DNA of 64,000 bases from Bacteroidota bacterium (GTDB taxonomy: Bacteria; Bacteroidota; Bacteroidia; Bacteroidales; FEN-979). This document shows positions 10,213 to 19,814 of this stretch, one piece after another. The translations under genes were made by a program, and so were the position numbers. The notes beneath the pieces were generated by a model that was given only the letters and a program-made list of their open reading frames with translations, did not search any database and was not told where the DNA came from. The DNA is taken from assembly GCA_026391355.1 (NCBI GenBank), contig JAPLDH010000038.1, positions 54,878 through 118,877 on the forward strand, written 5' to 3'. How positions within the stretch are numbered: the first letter of the stretch is position 1; each line of letters begins with the position of its first letter.

Positions 10213-10259
10213 AACCCCGTCCTCTTCTCCTTTTTCAACAGAGCATGAGTGACGGGGCT
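10213..10259 (-). terminator. Stem-loop terminator between convergent genes
   Basis: Perfect 7-bp arms CCCCGTC (10215-10221) and GACGGGG (10251-10257) flank a 29-nt loop. Read leftward, the stem is followed by TTTTAATT, so it best serves the leftward lipoprotein gene ending at 10305. Confidence 0.5.
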
Positions 10260-10304
10260 GAGTTTATTTAATATACAAAACTTACGGCGGGTTATGATGT
10301 GGTC

Positions 10305-12683
10305 CTATCTTTTACTTGTCATTTTTGCCAATGACTTCACAACATCAGGAGCCAATGACGATTTCTTGCTGATGAGTTTCGCGCCCTGCATATATATCGC
10401 ATCGATGAGTCCCGCACGGCACTGAGTCTCGACAAAAGCCACACACTGGAAATATGGAGCAGATGTCACCCCTCCGGAATAGCCTTCAACAAACGGCACA
10501 TTGGAAGCTACGAGCTGCTGGTTCACATAGATCGAATAGGTTGATCCGCTCCAGTCGATGATCAGTTTCACTTTGTACCAGGCGCCCGGGTTGATATCCA
10601 TTATTGGAACGAAGTCATTCGGATCTGCAGGATCGTATCCGTACCTTACCCATTCAAGCTTCCCATTATCGATCAGGATGTAATAAGCAAGGGTGTTCCA
10701 GTCGCCGAGAACATTCCAGGCCCTGACACCGAAAACATCCTCCTGATTCTCAACCTGCAGTGAGAATTCGACTTTACCCGGATTACCCTCAATGGTAGCT
10801 ACTGTATAAGCGTATAAACCACCGGTGTTGTCGCCTGCAGGGTCAAAATCCATGAATTTTGCTGACTGGGAGCCTTCTTCAGACTTGTTTACGATGAGCA
10901 CTTCGCTCGGCGCTGTATATTCTATATCCCAGATCCCGTTGCTTTCGAATTTCCCCTGTGTGTAGCTTTCAAATCCTTCAGAAAAGACCGACTGACCAGA
11001 AGCAACGGTCATAGAAACCTTCGTGGGACCCGACATTGCACGGTCTTCATCCAGGGCATATACAGACATATTGTAGACCCCCGTAGTGGAAGGAGTGAAC
11101 GAGAAAGTATAGGGTGTTCCTGAAGCCAGCCAACCTGACGTTTTAACACTGTACGGATTCACCCATAACTGGTATTGAATGTTCTTCCCCTCAGGATCAT
11201 GAGAAACAGCAGTAATATCAACCGATGAACCGAAGGAAACCTTTGACGGCACCCCTGTAACGGTAGGGAAATCCGGTGGCAACGACTGAGCACATTCACT
11301 CTGTGAACCATCTTTGTGGATCTTGTACGAGATGTACTGATCTGAATTCTGCCAGTCGTACATCTTGAGCATAAATTCAAGGAAAGAAGGAATAAATGGC
11401 AGGAAGTGCTCGATTCTATCGGAAACTACCTTTGTCATTCGTCTATCATGCAGGATAGCACCGGCAAGCCATTTCAGGCTTTCAGGGTGTGATTTAAGGT
11501 AATACATAATATCCTTTTGAAGCACCTCGAAGGTTGCAAATTCGGCAATTTTTCCCCCAATCTCCTTGGCAGCTTCAGGGTCATTTTGCATGGAATACAG
11601 GATATCCAGCACCAGGGATGCCCCACCCCCTACTCCCGGAAATGCACCTACAACCAGGATCATGATCTCACAGTTATTGGCAAGAATTGCCTTCATGTTA
11701 GCGTCCATCTGGATGATATCCTGGTATAAAGGATGTGGAACGCCTGTTTGCTTTTGGAATAAAGCAGCCCCTGCTTCTGCAAATGTATATTCCTGGAAAC
11801 CCGACAATCCGATAGAGATCAATGACTGATTTAAAGCCATCAGGTCAGGTTTTGAGAAACAGAGCACAAAGTCCCCTTTTCCTGTCTTGTACTTAACCGA
11901 GGATGGATCCGAGAAAAGCAAACCCATTAATCCTTTTGATGGGATTGCATAAGGTTGTTTATCCAGGAAATAGGAATCCAGCCAGGTTGGATCACCGTTC
12001 AGATCAAAGCCACTGATCCCGAATGGAACCATTTTGGGATTTTTAATCAGGATCTCATCAGGGCTTTCGTCACAGCGATCAATGTACGCACCATTTGTGC
12101 TTTTCAAAGACTGGTTGATGATGTAATCGTCGACAATTGACTTGATGGTTTCAATGATCAGGGGATGGATGTCAAAATTGAGCAGGTTATGCGGGTCTGC
12201 TTTCATCACATTTTTTACATACCCGGTAAGGTCGCTGAATTTGCTGTTGGTTTTGATGCGCTGAATAAGCACATCCCTTGTCATTCCTGTTAAGGATTCC
12301 CATGGCAGGGATAATTTGAAGATCAGACCAAGGGCGGTACTGCTCTCGTTGATAACAAGGTTAGAGTCGAGGATACCATAAGTGCAGGCAACCAGATTAT
12401 CCTTATTATCCACGATATCAATAAAATCATAATATCCCTTGAACCCTGTAACGTTGCAGGATCCGTCAGTTCCAGCAGTCGCCTCTGAAACACCCAGGAC
12501 TTTCAAATCGGCATAGCTGATAGGAAAGCCTGAAGGAAGCTGCAGACTGACATGGATCGTTTTCGTCGGAAGACCTTCTGAAGGAGAAGGTCCCGGGTCA
12601 GAAAAATCTTTCTTTATACATGAAAGAAGGATCATGACCAGAAGACACAGGATTAAAACAGATAACTTTTTCATTTTGTTCAT
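10305..12683 (-). CDS. Large surface lipoprotein with Ig-like and lectin-like domains
   Basis: A 792-aa lipoprotein. The lipobox LVMILLSCIKKDFSDPG gives a lipid-attached Cys near residue 22, followed by an acidic/proline linker typical of Bacteroidota surface lipoproteins. Residues ~35-110 look like a carboxypeptidase-regulatory-like/Ig fold (TIHVSLQLPSGFPISYADLK). A helical region of unknown function spans ~110-470. An Ig/PKD-like domain lies at ~480-570 (VTGVPSKVSFGSSVDITAVS), then a jelly-roll/LamG-like domain at ~575-765 (SEGFESYTQGKFESNGIWDI, GAWYKVKLIIDWSGSTYSIY). This layout suggests a cell-surface adhesin or carbohydrate-binding protein. No catalytic residues are recognised. Confidence 0.65.
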   Translation of the reverse strand: MNKMKKLSVLILCLLVMILLSCIKKDFSDPGPSPSEGLPTKTIHVSLQLPSGFPISYADLKVLGVSEATAGTDGSCNVTGFKGYYDFIDIVDNKDNLVACTYGILDSNLVINESSTALGLIFKLSLPWESLTGMTRDVLIQRIKTNSKFSDLTGYVKNVMKADPHNLLNFDIHPLIIETIKSIVDDYIINQSLKSTNGAYIDRCDESPDEILIKNPKMVPFGISGFDLNGDPTWLDSYFLDKQPYAIPSKGLMGLLFSDPSSVKYKTGKGDFVLCFSKPDLMALNQSLISIGLSGFQEYTFAEAGAALFQKQTGVPHPLYQDIIQMDANMKAILANNCEIMILVVGAFPGVGGGASLVLDILYSMQNDPEAAKEIGGKIAEFATFEVLQKDIMYYLKSHPESLKWLAGAILHDRRMTKVVSDRIEHFLPFIPSFLEFMLKMYDWQNSDQYISYKIHKDGSQSECAQSLPPDFPTVTGVPSKVSFGSSVDITAVSHDPEGKNIQYQLWVNPYSVKTSGWLASGTPYTFSFTPSTTGVYNMSVYALDEDRAMSGPTKVSMTVASGQSVFSEGFESYTQGKFESNGIWDIEYTAPSEVLIVNKSEEGSQSAKFMDFDPAGDNTGGLYAYTVATIEGNPGKVEFSLQVENQEDVFGVRAWNVLGDWNTLAYYILIDNGKLEWVRYGYDPADPNDFVPIMDINPGAWYKVKLIIDWSGSTYSIYVNQQLVASNVPFVEGYSGGVTSAPYFQCVAFVETQCRAGLIDAIYMQGAKLISKKSSLAPDVVKSLAKMTSKR

Positions 12684-12766
12684 TTTAAAAGGTGATTAAT
12701 TATAGGTGAATAGGTCGGATTTTAACCGACTTCCCGGTTTTATCACTACCGGGAAGCCAATCATTT

Positions 12767-13012
12767 TCAGGTGAAGCGCCAGTCGCTGATTTCCCAGTAA
12801 TAGCCGCAGTCATTGCACTGGCTGAATCCTTTTTTGGATCCGGCGAGTCCTCCCAGGATCATACCTGGAATTGCAAGTGGGCCAAAAATCACCCCTGCAA
12901 GCGCTCCTTTCACGGCACCTGTGCCGCTGAATTTATTGACTTTAACAAGTCCGCAATTGAATGAACCGCATCTTGGGCATGGCCAGGGATCCGGATGTCT
13001 GTTGGTGAGCAT
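12767..13012 (-). CDS. Small zinc-ribbon protein with glycine zipper
   Basis: An 81-aa protein. Two zinc-binding knuckles, CPRCG (residues 12-16) and CNDCG (66-70), bracket a glycine-rich hydrophobic hairpin (GAVKGALAGVIFGPLAIPGM, then ILGGLAGS). Small membrane-associated zinc-ribbon proteins with this build are common in bacteria; their function is unknown. The start at 13012 is favoured because the first knuckle lies close to it. Confidence 0.65.
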   Translation of the reverse strand: MLTNRHPDPWPCPRCGSFNCGLVKVNKFSGTGAVKGALAGVIFGPLAIPGMILGGLAGSKKGFSQCNDCGYYWEISDWRFT

Positions 13013-13145
13013 AATTTTCTGTTTTAAAGGTGAAACACTTTTTATTTCTTCTGACAGGTTGATCAGGTGCTGAAAACAACCGTGTCAAAAGGATAATAGG
13101 GGGAGGAAAAAAGGATATAACAAATTATCCCGTTTTTTTTATTGA

Positions 13146-13153
13146 TAACTTTG
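13146..13153 (+). promoter_or_regulatory. Candidate Bacteroidota -7 element
   Basis: TAACTTTG matches the TAnnTTTG -7 consensus. No clear TTTG -33 box is seen upstream. It overlaps the GTG at 13153, which argues that the downstream gene starts at ATG 13192. Confidence 0.35.
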
Positions 13154-13191
13154 TGAAAGATTTAGAAGGATGTTTCGTATCTGTTGATGTT

Positions 13192-14562
13192 ATGATCGAA
13201 AAAATTTCTCCTATGTTGACTATTGGAGATTTTATTGAATTATTTTTTGTAAAGAAGCAGGAAGAGGTTTTATTCCGTGGCTATTTCAAGGTTTTTCGCG
13301 AATTGTTTGAACGGCCGGGAATTGCCTTACCGGGTGGAAGGAACAATAATGGATCAATATATCTTTACAACAATGTTAAAGGATTGCTCGAAAAATACAG
13401 ATCACATAACCCTATGGAAATTTTCAGTGAGATCCTGTCTTTTGAAGCTAACGACCTTCTTGTCTTCCTGGTTACTGAATTATACATGGAGGAAAAGAGG
13501 ATCAATCCAGAATGGTATACACTCCCGGATATAAAACCTGAACAAAGTAACGTCAATATCGATATTTTCAAAAATATCTTCAGCAATCAACTGGCACATC
13601 GTGAAGAGGTACTTAAGGTTTATTACACAGCAGCATTTTCAGGCAGGCTGAAAGAAGATGATTGCAGGAAAGTAATCCTCACCATTAAAAAACAATGCGC
13701 AGGTAAGATATACAGTTTCTACCTGGCATTAAGTACCAGGGACAAACAAATAGAATCTGCGAATGAACTGATCAACTCCCTGTGCGTGCAATTAATGGCA
13801 TTCCTGCTTGAAAAAATAAGGAACTATGACTATTATGATCAATGCGGACCAATACCCTATGTTAAACATGTTATTCTCAGGGATGTAATAAAAGAACGGT
13901 TCACGCGGGATTATAAGATCAGTACCCATAAAAGGATACAACTGGAATTTACCGGATATCTTGCAAAAGAAGGACTGGCTCCAGGTATCCTTGATCACAT
14001 TGACGTGGTTATTGATGATAAAAAAACCTGGGCTGAGATTATTGATGCGATCTTCAGCATCTTTGAAGAGTTACTGATTGATATTGATCAATATATTGCA
14101 AATCCTGCTTTTAAGTTTAACCCTGATTCCGGGCTGATGGTATTCCTTGAGGCGAATTCGGTACCGCTTTTACCCGGTAACAGGAAGTTATACCGGCAAC
14201 TTGAAAAACTCAGGGATCATATTCATTATATTCAGTCCTCTTTTAAGGATTTCCTTTATAAGAAATCCCCACCTCGTATTATTGAACTAAAGGAAAACAT
14301 TGACCAGAGAGATGAAAAAGAAAGTGATCATTTCCTGATCTACCGAATGCTGAAGAAACAAATTGAATCGGTCCGACACAGGCTGAGACCAGAGTATCGC
14401 TTTATTATTATTACTTTGATGGAAGATGAAAATATATCAAATTCAGCCCTCATGGAGAAATACAACATCAGATTCGATGTTAATGTCTCTGTTCAGTATA
14501 TGGGTGTGCTTAAACAAAGAGCCCGCGAGGACCTGATGGAACTTCTCCATGGTGACATTTAA
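13192..14562 (+). CDS. Putative regulator with C-terminal sigma-region-4-like HTH
   Basis: A 456-aa protein, starting at ATG 13192 rather than GTG 13153 because the latter overlaps a -7-like box. It is mostly helical. The last 60 residues (RHRLRPEYRFIIITLMEDEN, then ISNSALMEKYN, VQYMGVLKQRAREDLMELL) have the spacing of a sigma-70 region 4/LuxR-type helix-turn-helix, although the rest does not look like a normal sigma factor. It overlaps or abuts a 240-aa protein with an anti-sigma-like N-terminus, and a TPR-CHAT protease gene converges on the pair. A signalling set is plausible; no family name can be given with confidence. Confidence 0.5.
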   Translation: MIEKISPMLTIGDFIELFFVKKQEEVLFRGYFKVFRELFERPGIALPGGRNNNGSIYLYNNVKGLLEKYRSHNPMEIFSEILSFEANDLLVFLVTELYMEEKRINPEWYTLPDIKPEQSNVNIDIFKNIFSNQLAHREEVLKVYYTAAFSGRLKEDDCRKVILTIKKQCAGKIYSFYLALSTRDKQIESANELINSLCVQLMAFLLEKIRNYDYYDQCGPIPYVKHVILRDVIKERFTRDYKISTHKRIQLEFTGYLAKEGLAPGILDHIDVVIDDKKTWAEIIDAIFSIFEELLIDIDQYIANPAFKFNPDSGLMVFLEANSVPLLPGNRKLYRQLEKLRDHIHYIQSSFKDFLYKKSPPRIIELKENIDQRDEKESDHFLIYRMLKKQIESVRHRLRPEYRFIIITLMEDENISNSALMEKYNIRFDVNVSVQYMGVLKQRAREDLMELLHGDI

Positions 14563-14581
14563 CCAATTAACAGTAACAAAT

Positions 14582-15304
14582 ATGAACCCCAGCTCTTCCG
14601 ACATAATCAGGTACCTGACCAATTCTTTGACTTCTGAAGAGTCCCGTCAATTTGTTGACCTGATCATCAATGACGAGGAATTTGCAAAGCAGGTGCTATT
14701 GGTAAAATCCATCTATGAAAGATCCAGGGACATGGAAATTCTGAATAAAACAGGATTGCTGATGAATTACCTTAATGGTGAATTCGAACCGGAAGCTGAA
14801 GCCGGATTTGAAGAACTTTTACGAAAATCATCGGAATGGGAGTTTTATGAAGAATTGATCCGTGCCAATACAAGGAGCAGGTTTTCGATTGGAAAAGACG
14901 GCATGTTGAAATATTCCGGGAATGATGGTGATTTCAGAAAGTTAGCTGATGATATCAACGCTGCAGATTCGGAAGAATTGTCGATGCTCTGCAATTATGA
15001 TTTCAAATCCAGAGGCATCTCAGGAATAGAGGCTGAATCGCCAAAAAACAATGAACTGATCTTTTCTGACAGCGTGGTATTCTTCTTCAAAACAGCGAGT
15101 GTGTCTGTTCCAAAAGGGTGGTCGGTAAAGATCTTTACCAGCAGCAATATTGAGTTAAAAACCTTGGATATTGAGGGTGCCTCTATAACCTGGACCTTAG
15201 AAAAACCTGGAAAATACTATTGGAAACTGATCGATCCGAAAGGGCAGATGAGATCAGCCAGGTGTTTCTTCATGGTTTTTCTACCCGATATGAACCAGAC
15301 CTGA
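14582..15304 (+). CDS. Putative anti-sigma-like protein
   Basis: A 240-aa protein. The N-terminal 90 residues (DIIRYLTNSLTSEESRQFVD, then MNYLNGEFEPEAEAGFEELL) repeat a short motif found in anti-sigma-factor-like and adaptor domains: a helix, L-x-G-E/L-T-x-E, then a helix. The C-terminal part (VSVPKGWSVKIFTSSNIELK, then WTLEKPGKYYWKLIDPKGQM) looks like a beta-sandwich. The alternative start at 14549 overlaps the preceding gene, so coupled translation is possible. The 3' end overlaps the convergent CHAT gene by 24 bp. Confidence 0.5.
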   Translation: MNPSSSDIIRYLTNSLTSEESRQFVDLIINDEEFAKQVLLVKSIYERSRDMEILNKTGLLMNYLNGEFEPEAEAGFEELLRKSSEWEFYEELIRANTRSRFSIGKDGMLKYSGNDGDFRKLADDINAADSEELSMLCNYDFKSRGISGIEAESPKNNELIFSDSVVFFFKTASVSVPKGWSVKIFTSSNIELKTLDIEGASITWTLEKPGKYYWKLIDPKGQMRSARCFFMVFLPDMNQT

Positions 15305-18142
15305 CCAGAAGAAAGGGGCAGTCATCTTTGCGGTCATAAGAAATTCCAATTTCGCCCGTGTTAAGGCTATTCCAACACTAATTCCTGGTTCCTCACTCAG
15401 TATCCGGTACATTGTTTCCATTAATTGGCTGGAAGAAAGGTCATCAATCGACCATAATGAGACAACGAGGTCGTTGCAGCCTGAATAGATGAATGCCCTG
15501 GAAACAGACATAAGCCCTTCTCCTTTCTGAAATTCCCCCACTCCCGTATCACAAGCGCTTAATCCGAGAAGCCTGGGTGACATGGAAAGATTGTACACCT
15601 CCCCATTATACAATATATGGCTGGAATCCGACCCATCGGTGAGGGAATAATTTTCAGGAAAGAAGACGATCCCTGACAGGTTCGGATTTTCTTTAATAAA
15701 GAAACCATGAGTTGCGATATGAACATAATCATAATATTGCATCAATTCAATAAATCTGGTTTTGGTGGCCTCTTTGAACGTAAGGACTTTCGCATTTTTA
15801 AAATACCGGGCGATACCGTCAACTTCACCCGCCGAATGAGCCAATGGTTTGAATGTTTGATCCAGGCCATGTTCCTGCAATTCTGCAGGAACCGGAATTG
15901 GATTTCCAGGGCAACATGGAGCCATTGCGAGTAAACCACCTTCTCTTTTATATCCTTTCCTGTCGCCTCTTTGTCGCACCTGGTCCCACAGTGTCGCCGA
16001 GAAATGATAAGAAACAGAATATCTTTTCAACAGGAAAGGAAGGTCCTTATAGCCGGTATCACTATTTTCTTCAACCGGAGAATCAAGCAAAGTCTCGAAA
16101 GGAACATTGAAAAGGATCCCATGAGGAAGTATCCGGAGATTCCTGCACTTTTCTTTATCAAGGAATGGTTTGACCAGTAAGATCAGATACCTGTATAACG
16201 CATACGAATTTTGAATGAATTTCTTTTTTTCGACCTGGTTTATTGACAGTGTGAAATTTTTTACCATTTCTGAAAACCCCGTAGGGAGGGAAATTTGCTT
16301 GTATTCAAAAAGGGCTGCAGATATGTATATTATATGAATACTTTGATCGGAAAGAAAATAATTTAGTACTATTACCTCTTCTTTTTCACACCTTTCCCGT
16401 ATCTGGCCTGGAGTTGAATAACTTCTGCCATATTTCAGCCTGAAATACTCCGGGTATTTTTTCTCAAAATCTTTAATGAGGAGAGATTTTTGTTCAATGG
16501 CCTCATGATATTTTTCTTTGAGACTGGTTATACAATTCTCTGTCAGGTTGTTCAATGGGATCCCCGACAATTGTTTTCTTAAGTTATTAATGTTAAATTC
16601 CAGTTCTTTTTCCAGAGAAAGTTCATCAGCAGGAATGCCTGAGAATTCCATGGCATCTGAATCCCAGATCATTGATAGTAACAGGTAATTCTTGCATTTT
16701 TCAAGGTATTCAAAGGCTTTGTGCTTTAATAATTCGTTGCCTGACACTTCATATTGCCCATAAATAAATGCAAGGGCATTGGGAAAAAGATTTTCAGTGA
16801 TATTATTCATTATCTGGACCTTATCACTTTCATACGAAAGTTCATCACGGATAGTTTCATAAAGTTTTAAGGCTTCATCAAAAGAATTCAAGGTATCCTT
16901 TGCCGGCAAATCCTCTAAATAGGAAAGGCAAATTGCTTTCATTATCATGACTTTCAGAAGCACTGTTTTTGAAAAACATGTTTCCGGGTCAGGATTTCGT
17001 GCATGATCAGTTGAATTGAAAACGGGGGAAAGTGAGATCAATGATTGCTGCAAATACTCAACCGCAATGCGAAATTGTTGATCTGCAAAATAATTATGTC
17101 CTATATTCCAGTAGTCATTGGCAACGCTAAGGCTCTTCTCTCCAAAATGGTCCAGGTCAATCTTAAGCGCCAGTTTCTGAAGGTTGATCGATTCGGAGTA
17201 GTTACCCATATTCCGGTAGGTCACAGCAATATTGTTATAATCAGAAGCAACATCCCCGGGATTGATTCCAAGATCCAGGTCTATTTCAAGGGCTTTTTCA
17301 AAATACCTTATCGCTGCTGAATAGTCGCGCATTAAACGGTTAGTTTCTCCGATCTGGTTATAGATCGGGGCCAGTTTTGTAAGAGGAAGCGGTGTCATGC
17401 TCATAGCGCTGTTTTCGGCTTTCCTGAGATAATAAACCGACTGTTCAAACTGACCCGTTTCCTTATAAATAATACCGAGGAGATTATTGTACATGATTAC
17501 TGCAATAGTATCCACGTACTTTTCTGCTAATTGCAACCCCCGTAAACAATAATCCTCGGCTTCTGAAAATTTGTTCAGAGAGACAAGAACATTTCCCAGA
17601 CTCATGAATGCACTGAGAAAAAGAGGAACTGCAGCTGCATTCCCGCTGTCGACATCATTAAGAACCTTATTGATCAGGATCTCCTTTGCCTTGTCAAACT
17701 GATTCATCCTGAAATACATTGTTGAAAGAATGTGGTGATCCTCCGCCAACTCAATGCTTTTTTCACCATATAATTCAAGATCCCTCCGGATAGCATCTGA
17801 AACAAATTGTTCACCTTCTTCCGGAACACCGCTGTTAATGTAAAGCGTTGCCAAAGTTTTCAGGATAACAGGCAGAGCATGAATTACAGGAATCTCCTCC
17901 GATAACTTGTACATATCGATCAGGTTCAATGCATCTGTAAGAGTCTGAATGGCTTCCTGCACCCTCCCTGTCTCCCTGTAAAGGATCCCAAGATCAACAA
18001 GAACATTGACTGAGATGACAATATCATTTGATTGCCAACTTGCCCGGTAAGCATCATGATAATATTGTTCGGCCAGGTCCAGGTCTCCCCTCTTTATATA
18101 CATATGTGCCAATTGTACCAATCTGAGTATTTCTTCACGCAT
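15281..18142 (-). CDS. TPR-CHAT caspase-like protease
   Basis: A 953-aa protein. Residues ~1-430 contain about nine tetratricopeptide repeats (for example YNNIAVTYRNMGNYSESINL and NLLGIIYKETGQFEQSVYYL). A helical linker follows, then a C-terminal CHAT domain (~640-953). The caspase-type dyad is visible: His in HIATHGFF (about residue 811) and Cys in LGLSACDTGVGEF (about residue 864). CHAT proteases cleave protein targets in stress and immune responses, with TPRs acting as a sensing or scaffold arm. Neither a gasdermin-like gene nor a CRISPR locus is nearby. The neighbours are a sigma-like regulator and an anti-sigma-like protein converging on it, so a host signalling role is as likely as defence. 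Confidence 0.88.
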   Translation of the reverse strand: MREEILRLVQLAHMYIKRGDLDLAEQYYHDAYRASWQSNDIVISVNVLVDLGILYRETGRVQEAIQTLTDALNLIDMYKLSEEIPVIHALPVILKTLATLYINSGVPEEGEQFVSDAIRRDLELYGEKSIELAEDHHILSTMYFRMNQFDKAKEILINKVLNDVDSGNAAAVPLFLSAFMSLGNVLVSLNKFSEAEDYCLRGLQLAEKYVDTIAVIMYNNLLGIIYKETGQFEQSVYYLRKAENSAMSMTPLPLTKLAPIYNQIGETNRLMRDYSAAIRYFEKALEIDLDLGINPGDVASDYNNIAVTYRNMGNYSESINLQKLALKIDLDHFGEKSLSVANDYWNIGHNYFADQQFRIAVEYLQQSLISLSPVFNSTDHARNPDPETCFSKTVLLKVMIMKAICLSYLEDLPAKDTLNSFDEALKLYETIRDELSYESDKVQIMNNITENLFPNALAFIYGQYEVSGNELLKHKAFEYLEKCKNYLLLSMIWDSDAMEFSGIPADELSLEKELEFNINNLRKQLSGIPLNNLTENCITSLKEKYHEAIEQKSLLIKDFEKKYPEYFRLKYGRSYSTPGQIRERCEKEEVIVLNYFLSDQSIHIIYISAALFEYKQISLPTGFSEMVKNFTLSINQVEKKKFIQNSYALYRYLILLVKPFLDKEKCRNLRILPHGILFNVPFETLLDSPVEENSDTGYKDLPFLLKRYSVSYHFSATLWDQVRQRGDRKGYKREGGLLAMAPCCPGNPIPVPAELQEHGLDQTFKPLAHSAGEVDGIARYFKNAKVLTFKEATKTRFIELMQYYDYVHIATHGFFIKENPNLSGIVFFPENYSLTDGSDSSHILYNGEVYNLSMSPRLLGLSACDTGVGEFQKGEGLMSVSRAFIYSGCNDLVVSLWSIDDLSSSQLMETMYRILSEEPGISVGIALTRAKLEFLMTAKMTAPFFWSGLVHIG

Positions 18143-18180
18143 AGTAAGTTTGCAGTTTACAATTTGAATGTGTCATTGGT

Positions 18181-18785
18181 TCAAATAATAAAATCCAGCC
18201 AGTTTTCTCTGGTTATTACTTCAAAACTTGATCTTTTATAGGATTCCAGGAATTCTTTCGGGGGTTTGACTTTTTTTTCACTCCATTTGAATTCAAAACC
18301 GGAAAGTATTCCCGCCGATTCTTCGATCAGATCAATCTCTTTCTGGTCATAAGTTCTCCAAAAATAATAATTCACCAGGTGTCCCTGATAATGGTCTCTT
18401 TTCCGGTGTTCCGAAATACAGTAATTCTCCCATAACCGCCCTGTATCATCTCTGACATTCAAGTTATTGAAGTTAGAAATTACTGCATTGCGGATGCCGT
18501 TATCCCAGAAATAATACCTCGGGGATTTTGAAAACTCCTTGCGGAGATTCCGGCTGAAACCATGTAATGAAAATATCACATAACATTTTTCAAGCAATTC
18601 AAGATATCGTGCAACTGTCTTGCGATTGACATGAAGCGAATTTGCGAGTTCGGATAAGGAAATATCGTTCCCAATCTGGAATGCAAGCAAACGAGCAAGT
18701 TAAGGATGAATAATGAATCTTTGTTTAACTTCCGGATTATTTCAATTTTGATAATTCCTGATACCATGGTATCGCTATTTAGCAT
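18181..18785 (-). pseudogene. Remnant of AAA_14/DUF4143 ATPase
   Basis: Residues from LLAFQIGNDISLSELANSLH onward, with RKTVARYLELLEKCYVIFSL, SPRYYFWDNGIRNAVISNFN and QKEIDLIEESAGILSGFEFK, match the C-terminal DUF4143 half of a two-domain ATPase normally about 380-400 residues long. The N-terminal P-loop domain is absent. Immediately upstream a few residues continue in another frame (KLNKDSLFILNLL), so the gene is 5'-truncated and frame-broken. It is part of a scarred zone (18181-19814). Confidence 0.8.
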
Positions 18786-18840
18786 AATTCAGACACCAAG
18801 GGGATAATAATTTTGTGAAATCTTGTCATTCTTCCACAAT

Positions 18841-18928
18841 AAGTCATAAGTCGTAAGTTGTAAGTCGTAAGTCATTGGTAATCATTAGTCGTTTTGAATA
18901 TTACATTTTGCATTTTACATTTTGTATT
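18841..18928. repeat. Short tandem repeats
   Basis: Five heptamers of the AAGTCGT/AAGTTGT/AAGTCAT type run from 18841 to 18875. A second set (ATTTTGCATTTTACATTTTG) lies at 18904-18923. Repeats of this sort are common in Bacteroidota spacers; no function is evident. Confidence 0.7.
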
Positions 18929-18960
18929 CTGCCCGGGTATTATGTAAGCAAGATCAGGTG

Positions 18961-19088
18961 TTAATCATTATTATCTTTCTTATTCCTCCCAGCCGATGCT
19001 GCCTCGAATACCTGCACTTTACCGGCGCTTTCGATGGCTTTTATGGCAATGTCTTTGACCGTTTTTTCGGCGGTTTCACTCTTTTGGG
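18961..19088 (-). pseudogene. 3'-end remnant of a coiled-coil gene paralogue
   Basis: Reading leftward, this stretch encodes ETAEKTVKDIAIKAIESAGK, then VQVFEAASAGRNKKDNND and a stop. This is the same end as the coiled-coil protein at 19783-20775 (which ends EASSGGRNKKDSDN), with several synonymous and conservative changes. Only about 42 codons remain. The divergence shows a related but distinct allele or paralogue rather than a fresh duplication. It lies 7 bp downstream of the RecG-like remnant, so the remnant is bracketed by two copies of the same gene end. Confidence 0.8.
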
Positions 19089-19097
19089 GTCATAATA

Positions 19098-19814
19098 TTA
19101 CATCATTCTTCCTGCAAGGAATAACTGTCCTTGTTCAGTTAATTTATATTGCTGTTCCGGGTCATTGGGCTTTTCTGGTTTCGTCATGCTGATCAGACCT
19201 GCCTTTTGTAATGGAATCATATAGTTTTCCCTGAACGTTTGCCTTTTTTTGTAACTCATCCAAACCATCAACTGGTCAATACCGGTTTCTTTGCTCGTAA
19301 GCATAAGAATTGACAACAAGTACCTTGTTTTTTTATGGAGAAGGTTGGCACCTTTTTCAGACCAGCTAGGCACTTTTTTAATTTCTTCTTTCGCAAATAT
19401 TTGTTTTTCAGGCCATTTCAATTCGTGAAGCTTGGCACCTTGCTGATGCCAGGTTAGCACCAAATGTAAAAGAAGATCTTCCCATCCTGCTTCAGCAATT
19501 GATGGATCCAAGGCAATATGTTTTAATCCTTCTTCAATATGAAAATAGGATTCATCAGGAAATTCAAGCCAGTGTTTAAACTTGGAAGCGAATCCACCCA
19601 TTTGGATAGAAACCAAAGGGATTTCCGTATGGAAAAGATCATCTTCAATAAACAGGGGCTCCGCACCGGGAATATAATACGATAAGTATTTTCTTGTATT
19701 TCTCACACCGGAACCGATCTCATCTGCCCATCCCAATGCAGTGAAAAATTTGCGTATGTTTGGGTTTTTAAGGAATGATTCGCTAATTATCACTATCTTT
19801 CTTATTCCTCCCAC
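19098..19814 (-). pseudogene. C-terminal remnant of AlbA/RecG-like ATP-binding regulator
   Basis: The segment ESFLKNPNIRKFFTALGWAD, then EIGSGVRNTRKYLSYYIPGA matches the C-terminal ATP-binding (HATPase_c_4) part of AlbA_2/RecG-like regulators, which are usually 450-550 residues. Only that segment plus a winged-helix-like tail (ILMLTSKETGIDQLMVWMSY, EQQYKLTEQGQLFLAGRMM) remains. The first residues (MGGIRKIV) are an out-of-frame reading of the coiled-coil gene end, so the true 5' part has been lost at that junction. Confidence 0.75.
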
